A DNA stretch of 64,000 nt from NCBI GenBank assembly GCA_016704655.1, contig JADIZR010000015.1, positions 50,219 to 114,218 on the forward strand, read 5' to 3'. Both the position numbers and the translations under genes were made by a program. Position 1 is the first letter of the stretch. Every line of letters begins with the position of its first letter. Positions 40,915 through 49,650 of this stretch are shown here, one piece after another. Below the pieces are notes generated by a model that was not told the DNA's origin, made no database searches, and worked only from the letters and a program-made list of their open reading frames with translations. Source of the DNA: Pseudomonadota bacterium (GTDB taxonomy: Bacteria > Pseudomonadota > Gammaproteobacteria > Steroidobacterales > Steroidobacteraceae).

Positions 40915-42366
40915 ATGAACCCGGCATCCATCACACGGCTGGATCTCGTGCTCGCAACGCCCGAGATGTTCCTGCTCGCGGCGACCTGCGTCATCCTGCT
41001 CGGCGACCTGTTCCTGCGCGACCGCGATCGCTGGATCACGTTCGTCCTCTCCCTGCTGACACTGGCGGGCGTGGGCTGGATCACGGCGGCGACCGGCTTT
41101 ACGGAACGGACTGTCGGTTGGCACGGCACGTACGTGGCCGATCCGCTGTCGACCCTGCTCAAGATCGTGGCCTGCGGCGCCGTCGCGGTTGCGTTCCTCT
41201 ATGGCCACGGCTACCTGCAGGAGCGGCGCATCCTGAAGGGCGAGTACTACGTCCTCGGGCTCTTCGCGCTGCTCGGCGTCATGGTGCTGGCCTCGGCCAA
41301 TAGCCTGGTCACGCTGTACCTCGGCGTGGAACTGCTGGCGCTGTCGCTCTACGCGCTGGTTGCGTTCAACCGTGATTCCGGCGTCGCGGCTGAAGCGGCC
41401 ATCAAGTACTTCGTGCTGGGATCGATCGCCTCCGGCGCGCTCCTGTACGGCATGTCGATCCTCTACGGCGTCACCGGCTCGCTCGAGCTCGGCGTCATCA
41501 GCAATGCGGCGCTGCAGATGCCGGCAGGGCAGATCGGCCTGCTGTTCGGCCTGGCCTTCATCGTCGTCGGCGTCGCCTTCAAGTTCGGCGCCGTGCCGTT
41601 CCACGCGTGGGTGCCGGACGTCTACCACGGCGCACCCACGCCGGTGACGTTGTTCCTGGCCGCCGCGCCGAAACTCGGCTCGTTTGCGCTGGCGTTCCGG
41701 CTGCTCGCCGAGGGCCTGGGTGCCGTGCATGCGACGGGCTGGCAGGACATGATCACGATGGTCGCGGTGCTGTCGATCATCGTCGGCAACGTCGTGGCGA
41801 TCGCGCAGACCAACATCAAGCGCATGCTGGCGTATTCGACGATCTCGCACGTCGGCTTCATCCTGCTCGGCATCCTTGCCGGCACCAGCCAGGGTTACGC
41901 GGCAGCGCTGTACTACACGATCACGTACGTGATCATGTCGGTCGGCGGCTTCGGCATGATCATCCTGCTCTCGCGCAAGGGCTTCGAAGCTGACAGCCTC
42001 GAAGACTTCAAGGGACTCAACGCGCGCAGCCCGTGGTTCGCAGCCGTGATGCTGATGCTGATGTTCAGCATGGCGGGCGTGCCGCCGTTCGTCGGCTTCT
42101 GGGCCAAGCTGGTCGTGATCCAGGCCGTGCTCGACATCGGCAGCCTGTGGTTGGCGATCCTTGCCGTCGCGCTTTCGGTCGTCGGCGCCTACTACTACCT
42201 GCGCGTCGTGAAGCTGATGTACTTCGACGAACCGACGGACAAGGCGGCGCTGCAGGGCGGCGGCGGGGCGATGCGCTTCGTGCTCAGCCTGAACGGGCTC
42301 GCGGTGCTGGCGCTGGGGTTGTACCCGGGGCTGCTGCTTGCGCTCTGCGCGCGGGTCATCCCGTAA
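40915..42366 (+). CDS. nuoN: NADH-quinone oxidoreductase subunit N
   Basis: NuoN (483 residues) is the third antiporter-like subunit and ends the operon. It contains LYLGVELLALSLYALVAF, KFGAVPFHAWVPDVYHGAPTPVT and NIKRMLAYSTISHVGF. It is intact, in contrast to its degenerate partial copy at 44115-45004, which matches it from base 41470 onward. Confidence 0.96.
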   Translation: MNPASITRLDLVLATPEMFLLAATCVILLGDLFLRDRDRWITFVLSLLTLAGVGWITAATGFTERTVGWHGTYVADPLSTLLKIVACGAVAVAFLYGHGYLQERRILKGEYYVLGLFALLGVMVLASANSLVTLYLGVELLALSLYALVAFNRDSGVAAEAAIKYFVLGSIASGALLYGMSILYGVTGSLELGVISNAALQMPAGQIGLLFGLAFIVVGVAFKFGAVPFHAWVPDVYHGAPTPVTLFLAAAPKLGSFALAFRLLAEGLGAVHATGWQDMITMVAVLSIIVGNVVAIAQTNIKRMLAYSTISHVGFILLGILAGTSQGYAAALYYTITYVIMSVGGFGMIILLSRKGFEADSLEDFKGLNARSPWFAAVMLMLMFSMAGVPPFVGFWAKLVVIQAVLDIGSLWLAILAVALSVVGAYYYLRVVKLMYFDEPTDKAALQGGGGAMRFVLSLNGLAVLALGLYPGLLLALCARVIP

Positions 42367-42405
42367 CGGGAGTTGGCGGTGCGGTGCGAGCCGCATCCGA
42401 ATGAT

Positions 42406-42433
42406 TTGATTAGAATTGTCGCCTATGTATAAT
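42406..42433 (+). promoter_or_regulatory. Promoter of initiator tRNA
   Basis: TTGATT (42406-42411), a 16-nt spacer and a consensus TATAAT (42428-42433) lie 12 nt before the tRNA. The -10 sits in a small inverted repeat (cgccta/taggcg). Confidence 0.8.
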
Positions 42434-42445
42434 AGGCGGCTCGAT

Positions 42446-42522
42446 TGCGGGGTGGAGCAGTCTGGCAGCTCGTCGGGCTCATAACCCGAAGGTCGCAGGT
42501 TCGAATCCTGCCCCCGCTACCA
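42446..42522 (+). tRNA. Initiator tRNA-fMet (anticodon CAT)
   Basis: The 77-nt sequence follows the initiator consensus: three G-C pairs in the anticodon stem (tcggg/cccga around ctcataa), an unpaired first acceptor position (T1 opposite T72 instead of the common C-A) and encoded CCA. It is the apparent target site for the accessory region to its right. Confidence 0.93.
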
Positions 42523-42555
42523 TCGAATCGAAGCGAACGGCCCCTCTGGGGCCGT
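42511..42555 (+). repeat. Repeat R0: tRNA-fMet acceptor end plus terminator stem
   Basis: This 45-bp segment runs from the tRNA acceptor strand through the stem acggcccc-tct-ggggccgt. It recurs at 45149, 46219, 51875 and in part at 52636. In this copy the T tract after the stem is replaced by caattcc, so it is an impaired terminator, as expected for a recombination junction. Confidence 0.85.
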
Positions 42556-42834
42556 CAATTCCGGTGAGACCTGGCCAAAGCGGCGGTTTGCAGGAATCGA
42601 AACCGTCCGAAGTTGCTGGAATTTGGGGCCGGAGAGCTGCGGGTGCCGAGTTTAGGCGGCCGGCGGTCGGGACAGGGGACAAAGACGCTCCCGCAATTCC
42701 AATCTAGTGTCGGCCGGCCGTTCGAGATGAGATCGGTTCCGCGACGGGCGTCCCGCGAACGGCCTGTTGGAGAGTTGGCCGGGCTAAGTTCCAGGCGTTC
42801 TAAAGCCTATCGTAGCTATTGCGGTACAGATACC
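42556..42834. other. Intergenic stretch without recognisable gene
   Basis: No convincing coding frame, RNA or promoter was seen. The motif gcctatcgtag at 42806 also occurs at 46178 next to repeat R2. Confidence 0.5.
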
Positions 42835-43418
42835 TTAGGGCATCACAGCATTTTCCCGCTGTATGGACTGTCCCTTCCGCCAGCTACTGCTCAGGCGCTG
42901 GGCTTCAGCCAGTTGGGCAGGCGTAAGCTCCAATTCCACTCTGTCGCGAAGCTTTGCACTGTCTTCGGAATATCCATTTGCCGCAATATTCAACCACGTA
43001 TACCCAAGCACAACGTCTCGCTCATCGAGTCCCTTGTTGAGTCCGTTGTAGGCCCCGGAGTAAGCGCCGCCGAGCCAGTATTGCCCATAGGAGTCCCCCT
43101 GTTCGGCGGCCTTGCGGAACCACCGGGCGGACTGCACGTAGTCTCTCGATACGCCCTCTCCACGAGTACGCGATGCCAAGCATGCGCAGCGCATAGCCAT
43201 CCCCCTGTTCCGGCCTTGCGAAACCAATTGACGCTTGCACGTAATCCTGCGGTACGCCGAGGTGCTCGTTGCCTGGTCGTAGGCTCGGCCGAGAATGGAT
43301 TGCGCAGGGCGTCCCCCGGCTTCGGCCTTGGTACCAGTTCCCTCAGCGCGCCACCCTGATCGCACGACGCAAGTAGCAGCAGTAGTGTGGCGGCCAATGC
43401 CAGCTTGATGGACTTCAC
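42835..43418 (-). pseudogene. Sel1-repeat lipoprotein, frameshifted
   Basis: A probable GTG start at 43418 gives a lipoprotein signal (KLALAATLLLLLASC). Downstream, Sel1-like helical repeats are visible (SARWFRKAAEQGDSYGQYWLGGAY, then LGYTWLNIAANGY), but in three different frames, so at least two or three indels are present. The stop is at 42835. Sel1 lipoproteins mediate protein contacts in the periplasm. It lies in the segment between R0 and R1, where every gene is broken. Confidence 0.6.
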
Positions 43419-43510
43419 TATTCCTCGTTCAGCATGTCGTGTGGCGGCGCGGTGATGCAGCGGTGGTGACAGTAGCGCAATGATGGGCGTGGTGCACCAG
43501 TGATGAGGTT

Positions 43511-43700
43511 TTACAGCGTCTGGTTGCGGGCCTTGGTCTTGGAAAAATTCTTGGTGACTTCTTTCACCAACTCCCGCGCCTGATTCCCGGATACCGTCCA
43601 ACAATTTGTTTGAACGGCTAGACCGTGACACTCGATTCCGCTTTCGCCCATGTTGTACAGGTAAATTCCCCAGGTACGCGCCCGACTGTTCGTTGCTCAA
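43511..43700 (-). pseudogene. Unrecognised gene remnant (C-terminal part)
   Basis: Reading towards the stop at 43511 gives a natural-looking sequence: TWGIYLYNMGESGIECHG, then VQTNCWTVSGNQARELVKEV and a basic end. An apparent frameshift near 43675 joins it to an upstream frame ending EQSGAYLG. Not matched to any family I know. Confidence 0.35.
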
Positions 43701-43810
43701 GAATGCTGCGCGAGCGCGCCCCTTCTTGGGTATGCAGCCCGTGAACGGGGGGCCGTCCGCCGAACGGAGGATGCGACTCGTGTGCCCAGTCATGAGTCCA
43801 GCGGCGAGCA

Positions 43811-44112
43811 TCAAAATCCTCGGCGCCCTGGACTGCCGGACTCGCGCAAGATGCGCGCCGGGATCTCGGCGAGCTTATCTAGTACCGGTCCCACAATTCG
43901 TGGATCGTAGCCATCCGGCGGTTGATACCAGCCAGCAAGGAGGTTGTCGACGTGTGCCGAGATCTCCTCCGTGGACCGAGGCCGCGGGTGGAGTGCAGCC
44001 ATGCGCGAATTGCTTTCTGCATTTCGTCCTCGCGACTCGCAACCAACAAGCCCACCAAGTAATTCACACGCGAGCCGAATGCCATTGTGTCGAGCATAGG
44101 CATCACCAATTT
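43811..44112 (-). pseudogene. Unrecognised gene remnant cut at the nuoN copy
   Basis: Two overlapping frames together give a plausible protein: LDTMAFGSRVNYLVGLLVA, then QKAIRAWLHSTRGL, then after a frameshift STEEISAHVDNLLAGWYQPP and LDKLAEIPARILRESG. The reading frame runs into the start of the nuoN duplicate at 44115, so its N-terminus was probably lost there. Function unknown. Confidence 0.35.
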
Positions 44113-44114
44113 GT

Positions 44115-45004
44115 GTCACCGGCTCGCTCGAACTCGGCGTCATCAGCAGCGCGGCGCTGCAGATGCCGGCAGGGCAGATCGGCCTGCTGTTCGGGCCTGG
44201 CCTTCATCGTCGTCGGCGTCGCCTTCGGGCCCGGCGCCGTGCCGTTCCACGCGTGGGTGCCGGACGTCTACCACGGCGCACCCACGCCGGTGACGTTGTT
44301 CCTGGCCGCCGCCCGAAGCTCGGCTCGTTGCGCTGGCGTTTCGACTGCTCCGCCGAGGCCTGGGAGCCGTGCATCCGACGGGCTGGCAGGACAGATCACG
44401 ATGGTCGCGGTGCTGTCGATCATCGTCGGCAACGTGGTTGCGATCGCGCAGACCAACATCAAGCGCATGCTGGCGTATTCGACGATCTCGCGTCGGCTTC
44501 ATCCTGCTCTCGGCATCCTGGCCGGCACCAGCCAGGGGTTACGCGGCAGCGCTGTACTACGATCACGTACGTGATCGTGTCAAGTCGGCGGCTTCGGCAT
44601 GATCATCCCGCTCTCGCGCAAGGGCTTCGAAGCTGACAGCCTCAAGACTTCAAGGGACTCAACGCACGCAGCCCGTGGTTCGCAGCGCCGTGATGCTGAT
44701 GCTGATGTTCAGCATGGCGGGCGTGCCGCCGTTCGTCGGCTTCTGGGCCAGCTGGCCGTGATCCAGGCCGTGCTCGATATCGGCAGCCTGTGGTTGGCGA
44801 TCCTTGCCGTCGCGCTGTCGGTCGTCGGCGCCTACTACCTGCGCGTCGTGAAGTTGATGTACTTCGACGAACCGACGGACAAGGCGGCATTGCAGGGGGG
44901 CGGGGGGCGATGCGCTTCGTGCTCAGCCTGAACGGCTCGCGGTGGCTGGCTAAGGGTTGTACCCGGGGCTGCTGCTTGCGCTCTGCGCACGGGTCATCCC
45001 GTAA
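44115..45004 (+). pseudogene. Degenerate partial copy of nuoN
   Basis: This segment matches nuoN from 41470 to its stop at about 90 per cent by eye, but starts in mid-gene and has roughly a dozen single-base indels, so no long frame survives. Some differences are clustered substitutions (for example FKFGA becomes FGPGA). The similarity continues through the spacer, promoter, tRNA and terminator to 45193. The function is lost; the intact gene is at 40915-42366. Confidence 0.85.
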
Positions 45005-45043
45005 CGGGAGTTGGCGGTGCGGTGCGAGCCGCATCCGAATGAT

Positions 45044-45071
45044 TTGATTAGAATTGTCGCCTATGTATAAT
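45044..45071 (+). promoter_or_regulatory. Second copy of the tRNA-fMet promoter
   Basis: TTGATT, a 16-nt spacer and TATAAT are unchanged from the promoter at 42406, so the degenerate tRNA copy could still be transcribed. Confidence 0.65.
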
Positions 45072-45083
45072 AGGCGGCTCGAT

Positions 45084-45160
45084 TGCGGGGTGGAGCAGTC
45101 TGGCAGCTCGTCGGGCTCATAACCCGAAGGTCGCAGGTTCAAATCCTGCCCCGCTACCCA
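45084..45160 (+). tRNA. Degenerate copy of tRNA-fMet
   Basis: The copy matches the tRNA at 42446 except for ttcaaat in the T loop and one missing C in the acceptor strand, with ccca in place of cca. The acceptor stem would be one pair short, so it is probably non-functional unless the missing base is a sequencing error. Confidence 0.6.
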
Positions 45161-45196
45161 TCGAGTCGAAGCGAACGGCCCCTCTGGGGCCGTTTT
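45149..45196 (+). repeat. Repeat R1 with intact terminator
   Basis: Second copy of the R0 sequence. Here the stem acggcccc/ggggccgt is followed by TTTT, so this copy is a good rho-independent terminator. Confidence 0.8.
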
Positions 45197-45293
45197 ACTT
45201 CAGCTGCCTGCTGCGACGTCGGTCTGCAGGCGTCCCAGCAAGTCCTTTTGTGGCGGTAAGCATCTGGTTGAGATACCACGCGTGCCTCGGTGT

Positions 45294-45950
45294 TCATTCG
45301 AAACGATCGAATACCGCTCTGGCCTCCGGATTGTTGCGCAGCGCAATGAGCGAGCCGGGCGTGTCGTCGCTGTCAGGCTGGGCGTCGGCGGGACGAGCCG
45401 ACTCCAGGAGCTGGAAGAGGCGTGATTCGAAACTCTGGAAAGATTCCAGCTTGCGGCCGAACTCGGTGAGGTCCGCTCGCAGCTGGCCTTGATACCGGAT
45501 CGCACCGATTCGCACGCTGTCGTCGCGGATGAGATTGATGTCGCCCGTCGCGATCAGTGCGACGAGCGTCCCCTCGAGCAATCGAGGATCAGAAAACCAC
45601 GGAAAGGGAGGCTCGTCCATCATGAGCGCCCCAGCCGCATCCTTCGATAAAGGCGCGCTACTCCGCAGCGCCGCCAGGATGTTCGAAGCTCGCTGCATCT
45701 GTCCCTGCTCGAGGGCCAACGCTTCTTCGAGTCGCCTTTTGTTCTCGCTCAAATCCGCCCCAAGCTGACGCAGATAATGTTGCTCTCTCTCTTGGTCGAC
45801 GTGCTCCTGCCAGCTTGCGTTCACGGCAAGTGCTGCGAGAACGCCGAAGACGATGATGACAATTTCTCCAAGCGCTCTTCGTGCCCGAAGCCCGGCAGGC
45901 GACCCCGTTGGCGGGGCGGAGTTCTCGCTCATGGGCACGCCTCTTTCCAT
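45294..45950 (-). CDS. DUF6090-like single-pass membrane protein
   Basis: This 218-residue protein has one membrane helix (about 28-46, EIVIIVFGVLAALAVNASWQ) after a short basic N-terminus, then a long Glu/Arg-rich helical region, the layout of the DUF6090 group common in gammaproteobacteria. Function unknown. It ends at a TGA (45294-45296); in the same frame beyond it lies family-like sequence (HAWYLNQMLTATKGL), so the C-terminus may be truncated by a nonsense change or error. It is the only gene between repeats R1 and R2. Confidence 0.6.
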   Translation of the reverse strand: MERGVPMSENSAPPTGSPAGLRARRALGEIVIIVFGVLAALAVNASWQEHVDQEREQHYLRQLGADLSENKRRLEEALALEQGQMQRASNILAALRSSAPLSKDAAGALMMDEPPFPWFSDPRLLEGTLVALIATGDINLIRDDSVRIGAIRYQGQLRADLTEFGRKLESFQSFESRLFQLLESARPADAQPDSDDTPGSLIALRNNPEARAVFDRFE

Positions 45951-46479
45951 TGTCCGGCTCAGTTCGCTGCGCTTGATTCGTCGGAAAGCTTACGCCGAAG
46001 TCCCCTCCAGGCGTCCTGACTCATGAGCGCCCGCTCAGGGTGTCCTGACTCCCGTACGTTGGACAGGGTGGGGCGGGATAGACACGGTTCTCCGGGACCA
46101 GGCGCCTGCCGGTCAGTTCGTCATGGCGGACCTCGAGGTGATCTACCGGCGGGAGAGGGCGGGCCTGCGGTTAACCGCCTATCGTAGTTCGATCTCGAGC
46201 CGATAGGCGCCAAAGGAGCCCCGCTACCATCGAATCGAAGCGAACGGCCCCCTCTGGGGCCGTTTCTGCTTTGCGAGGGCAACAGCCGGAGGCCGTGCTG
46301 CAACGCCGCGTAAAGCTGGCAAGCATGCATCTCGCCGAGCCTGCCGCATTGACTGGTCGCCGCAGCGAGGCCTATGGTGCGCGCGACACTTGCAATCCAA
46401 CAACATCTGCTGGCAACGCCGGCGGCAGCCATGGCTGCCACGAATTGTCCGGGTCCGAGCAGTATTCGGGGAGGAACAC
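45951..46479. other. Intergenic region with repeat R2 and a possible gene remnant
   Basis: No complete gene was seen. On the plus strand, 46088-46207 reads as a possible C-terminal remnant (FVMADLEVIYRRERAGL, then LTAYRSS, stop at 46205). A 9-bp inverted repeat (cgcctatcg/cgataggcg, 46176-46209) immediately precedes R2. Confidence 0.35.
46219..46265 (+). repeat. Repeat R2: tRNA-fMet 3' end plus terminator
   Basis: Third copy of the R0 core, starting at the acceptor strand ccccgctacca and ending in a stem followed by ttt. No tRNA body precedes it; instead there is the 9-bp inverted repeat at 46176-46209. Confidence 0.8.
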
Positions 46480-46890
46480 ATGAAGAGAATGATATGGGTG
46501 GCTCTGACTGGCGTGCTGCTCGCGGGGTTTGGTGCAATCGCGAGCGCGGACGATAAAGCCGATCTCATTGAACGTGACAAGGCGTGGGGCGCTGCGGGGA
46601 CCAAGGGCGATGCCGAGGCCGTAGCGAAAATCCTCGCCGACAATCTCGTCTCGGTCAGCAACAAGGGCGTTACCGACAAGAAGGGGGAGCTTGCTGCGAA
46701 CGAGCCCGCACCCGCAGGCACGCAATACGAACCGACTGACTTCACGGTGACTTTTCTCGACAAAGACACGGCAATCATGACGCATGGTACCAAGGGCGCT
46801 GATGCCCACTACAGCATGCATGTGTGGTCGCGGAAGAGCGGTCAGTGGCAGGTCGTTGCGACGTCCACCACGCCGGTCGAGGGTAAATAG
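46480..46890 (+). CDS. Secreted SnoaL-like / DUF4440 protein
   Basis: A 136-residue protein with a signal peptide (KRMIWVALTGVLLAGFGAIASA) and a mature NTF2-like domain: ERDKAWGAAGTKGDAEAVAKIL, then LVSVSNKGV and HYSMHVWSRKSGQWQVVAT at the end, the DUF4440/SnoaL pattern. ATG 46480 is preceded by gagg at 46471. Such domains act as small binding or isomerase modules; no substrate can be inferred. It is the first gene after R2 and points away from the GFA gene. Confidence 0.75.
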   Translation: MKRMIWVALTGVLLAGFGAIASADDKADLIERDKAWGAAGTKGDAEAVAKILADNLVSVSNKGVTDKKGELAANEPAPAGTQYEPTDFTVTFLDKDTAIMTHGTKGADAHYSMHVWSRKSGQWQVVATSTTPVEGK

Positions 46891-46908
46891 GATCGCATGG
46901 TGCCCGGC

Positions 46909-46943
46909 AAGTGCCCCCGGCCTCGCGCCTGGGGCGCTTGTTT
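46909..46943 (+). terminator. Possible terminator after the SnoaL-like gene
   Basis: Stem aagtgcccc/ggggcgctt with one G-T pair is followed by gttt. Confidence 0.4.
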
Positions 46944-47044
46944 GCGCCCGGCTCCAACTTCGCAGCGGGCGCCACGGTCGAGTTCGGGCAAGCCGGCCGG
47001 GTCCGGCCGGGCACCACCGCCTCAAAGTTATCCGCCTTTGGGTC

Positions 47045-47486
47045 TCACGCGCCGGCAGGCCACTGAAATTCGGGACGCAGACCGTCGTAGACCGAGCGAC
47101 CGTCGTTCGGTTTTGGGTAGCCTTTGCTCTCGTCCCAAAAAAGCGTGGTAGGTCGCCTTTGGAAACATGGCATCGTCGTAGCCCATGACGTTCGGCACGG
47201 CGACGCGGATGCGCTTCTGCTTGTCGTCAAGCATCAGCACGGCACCACAGTCGGTGCAAAGGCAGATTTCCAGCGGGCCGTTCGGGTTGTTGGCATTGAA
47301 GGGCACCCGCTTCATCTTTTCCGGGTGGTCGGCCTTCACGTCGCCGTAATTGAAGAAGGCGACATGCGTCGTGTGCTGGCCGGTTACGGTCTTGCAGACG
47401 TTGCAGTGACATTCGTGGTTGTCAATTGGTTCGGCGGAAGCAGTGACGTGCACATGTTTGCAGCCGCCCGCATATCTTTTAGTCAT
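47045..47486 (-). CDS. GFA family zinc-binding protein, homopolymer frameshift
   Basis: A single GFA (glutathione-dependent formaldehyde-activating-like) domain. It has GGCKHVHV, the metal site HECHCNVCK and the second site LCTDCGAVL. At a run of six T on the sense strand (near 47140) the frame shifts; with five T the protein continues AFWDESKGYPKPNDGRSVYDG and ends at 47045. As read, the other frame ends at 47028. The family name does not prove formaldehyde activity, and many members bind zinc without a known reaction. Confidence 0.7.
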
Positions 47487-47770
47487 GACCTTTCCTCCCC
47501 CGATGGACTGGTTGTTACAGGTCCGCTTCTCAAAACTAGCACAGGTCTCTTCCGTGATGCATGCTGGTTCGCGGCTGAAGGGAATAGCCTCGCCTTACGG
47601 AGGCGCGCGGGCAGCACTGCCCAGTCATTCGATGGCGCTGTTCAAGCCAGATCCGGCACCCTTGCTCAGGGTTCCTATCCGATTTCGCCGCCGCTGCAGG
47701 CAGATCATCCGTCCGGTTGCGTGGTGCACGGGTGACGGCACATGCTGCGTCAGCCAACACAGGCTAGTCA
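47487..47770. other. Intergenic, nothing recognised
   Basis: No supported gene, RNA or regulatory site was seen. Confidence 0.4.
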
Positions 47771-48022
47771 TTGGGTAGTCAAGTGAAACGACCAGATCAG
47801 GTCTGCGAGAGTTGCTGGCGCGTGAGCAGGGCATCGTCGGTTCCGGTGACCGAGATCGCCTGCCACCACAACAAGGTGCTCGCGACGTGGCACGCAGATA
47901 CGGACGAGTGGACGTACCAGCACCGCGTCGCCCGTAAGCGTCCCACCCAGAAGCAGAGCGAGCAGTTGGCGAAGATGTTCGAGCAGGCAGGTACCGCGAC
48001 CCGACGGCGGGATGAACCGTGA
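47771..48022 (+). CDS. Small hypothetical protein
   Basis: An 83-residue frame starting ATG at 47771. The second half has strong G/C preference at third positions and a natural composition (WHADTDEWTYQHRVARKRP, then QKQSEQLAKMFEQAG). Cys13-x2-Cys16 and Cys33-His34-His35 might bind metal. No family recognised and no Shine-Dalgarno sequence, so it may be a remnant. Confidence 0.4.
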   Translation: MGSQVKRPDQVCESCWRVSRASSVPVTEIACHHNKVLATWHADTDEWTYQHRVARKRPTQKQSEQLAKMFEQAGTATRRRDEP

Positions 48023-48123
48023 TAGAGGGCGTCGCACGGCGGTCGGACCTCGCCATAGTCCCTGCACCGCAAAGGCATTCGCTGAAGCCGAGGGCGATGA
48101 ACAACGGGCACACGCTGGGCGGG

Positions 48124-49647
48124 TTAGATGACCGGATGCTTCGTGTGCCACGGGGTCGCCTGCTCGTACGCGTGGCCGATGCGGCACAGTACCGATTCGT
48201 TCAACCGGCGACCCACGAACTGCACGCTCAGCGGCAGGCCGTCTGCCGAGAAACCGCAAGGCACAGACAGAGTCGGGCTTCCGCTGAAGTTGAACGGCTT
48301 GGTATGAATGTCATTCCGAACGTTGCGGCTCCACGATTCATCGGTCTCTTCGTCGAACGGATTGGTCTCCTTCACTCGTGCCGTGTTAGCCATCGACGGA
48401 CAGACCAGGCAATCGACGGTGTTCAACATGCTCTCGATGGCCGCCGAGACTTCTGATCGGACCTTCGCGGCGGCTGCCAGCTTTGCGGGAGTGACTCGCT
48501 GACCCGCCTCGAGCACAGCACGCATTCCCGGTCCGTACTCGCTGCCCCGGCTCGGAAACGACTTCGCATGAGCGGCCAGCGCCTCGACACTGCACAGGTC
48601 GAGCCAGGCACGACCGACTGTGCCGTCTTCGGGCATGCGGACGGCCACGACGGTCGCTCCCACTCGGGCCAATTCAGCGAGCACATCCTCCATCGCGCTC
48701 GCGACATCCGGGTCGACGTTCTCGGTGGCATAGCGACGGTCGAATCCGACGCGCAGGCCCGCAATTCCGCGATCCAGTTCGGCACGTACGGCGGGTACCG
48801 GGTCCGGCAGAGACGTAGAGTCCCTGGGATCGTGGCCGGCCATCGCTTCGAACATGATGGCGGCGTCTTCCACCGTGCGCGTCATTGGCCCGACGTGATC
48901 CATGGAGGCGGCCAAAGCGAACACGCCGTAGCGGCTCACCCGGCCATATGTAGGCTTGAGCCCCACGCAGCCGTTCGCGGCCGACGGATACCTGATCGAC
49001 CCCCCCGTATCGGTACCAACCGACGCAAAGCACAAGCCTGCTGCCGTCGCTACGCCGGAGCCGCTCGACGACACTCCGCTCCACCGTGTGGCGTCCCACG
49101 GGTTCACTGGCACTTGCAGGCCGGGAAAGTACGGACCGAACGCGCCCTCGCACAGGACGAGCTTGCCGATGATGACCGCCCCTGCCGCTTCCAGCCGAGC
49201 GACGACGGTCGCGTCGAAGTCGGGCACGAAGTCGGCGAAGGCCTTCGTGCCCGCCATCGTACGCACGCCGCGCGTGTAGCAGAGATCCTTCACTGCGATG
49301 GGCACGCCATGGAGAGGCCCGCGGTACCGGCCGGCGCGAATCTCGGCGTCCGCGTGCTGAGCGCTCGAGAGCGCCTGAACGGCCATGACCGTGACGTAAC
49401 TTTTCAGGCGCCCATCCACCGCGGCGATCCGGTCGAGCAGTTGTTGCGTGAGGTCTGTCGAGAGCGGCTTGCCTGCTGCGACCAGCTTGGCGACGTCCGC
49501 CAGACTCGAGTAATGCAATGGGCGCGCAGCTTGCGAAACCGTGTCGCCTGCCGGGTCTCGCCCGCACGAGACTGCGGCGAAGGGAAATGCCGCGACGCCA
49601 GCGAGGCGTGCCAGCAGCACGCGGCGCGTCAACCGAGGTTCACTCAC
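48124..49647 (-). CDS. Amidase signature family enzyme, exported
   Basis: This 507-residue hydrolase belongs to the amidase signature family. The N-terminus has a Tat-like TRRVLLARLAGVAAF segment followed by a lipobox-like AVSC, so it is probably exported and perhaps lipidated. The Ser-cisSer-Lys triad is visible: Lys120 in PIAVKDL, the cis-Ser in GVSSSGSG (193-195) and the nucleophile Ser217 in TDTGGSIRYP. The substrate is unknown. It starts 3 nt after the stop of the damaged oxidase gene, so the two were probably one operon, with the oxidase first. Confidence 0.88.
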   Translation of the reverse strand: MSEPRLTRRVLLARLAGVAAFPFAAVSCGRDPAGDTVSQAARPLHYSSLADVAKLVAAGKPLSTDLTQQLLDRIAAVDGRLKSYVTVMAVQALSSAQHADAEIRAGRYRGPLHGVPIAVKDLCYTRGVRTMAGTKAFADFVPDFDATVVARLEAAGAVIIGKLVLCEGAFGPYFPGLQVPVNPWDATRWSGVSSSGSGVATAAGLCFASVGTDTGGSIRYPSAANGCVGLKPTYGRVSRYGVFALAASMDHVGPMTRTVEDAAIMFEAMAGHDPRDSTSLPDPVPAVRAELDRGIAGLRVGFDRRYATENVDPDVASAMEDVLAELARVGATVVAVRMPEDGTVGRAWLDLCSVEALAAHAKSFPSRGSEYGPGMRAVLEAGQRVTPAKLAAAAKVRSEVSAAIESMLNTVDCLVCPSMANTARVKETNPFDEETDESWSRNVRNDIHTKPFNFSGSPTLSVPCGFSADGLPLSVQFVGRRLNESVLCRIGHAYEQATPWHTKHPVI

Positions 49648-49650
49648 GGC

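Noticed and set aside
36941..40927. Very long open frame on the minus strand across nuoJ-nuoM
   Set aside because: Antisense shadow of the nuo genes in GC-rich DNA; Asp/Arg/His/Gln-rich composition and no family match.
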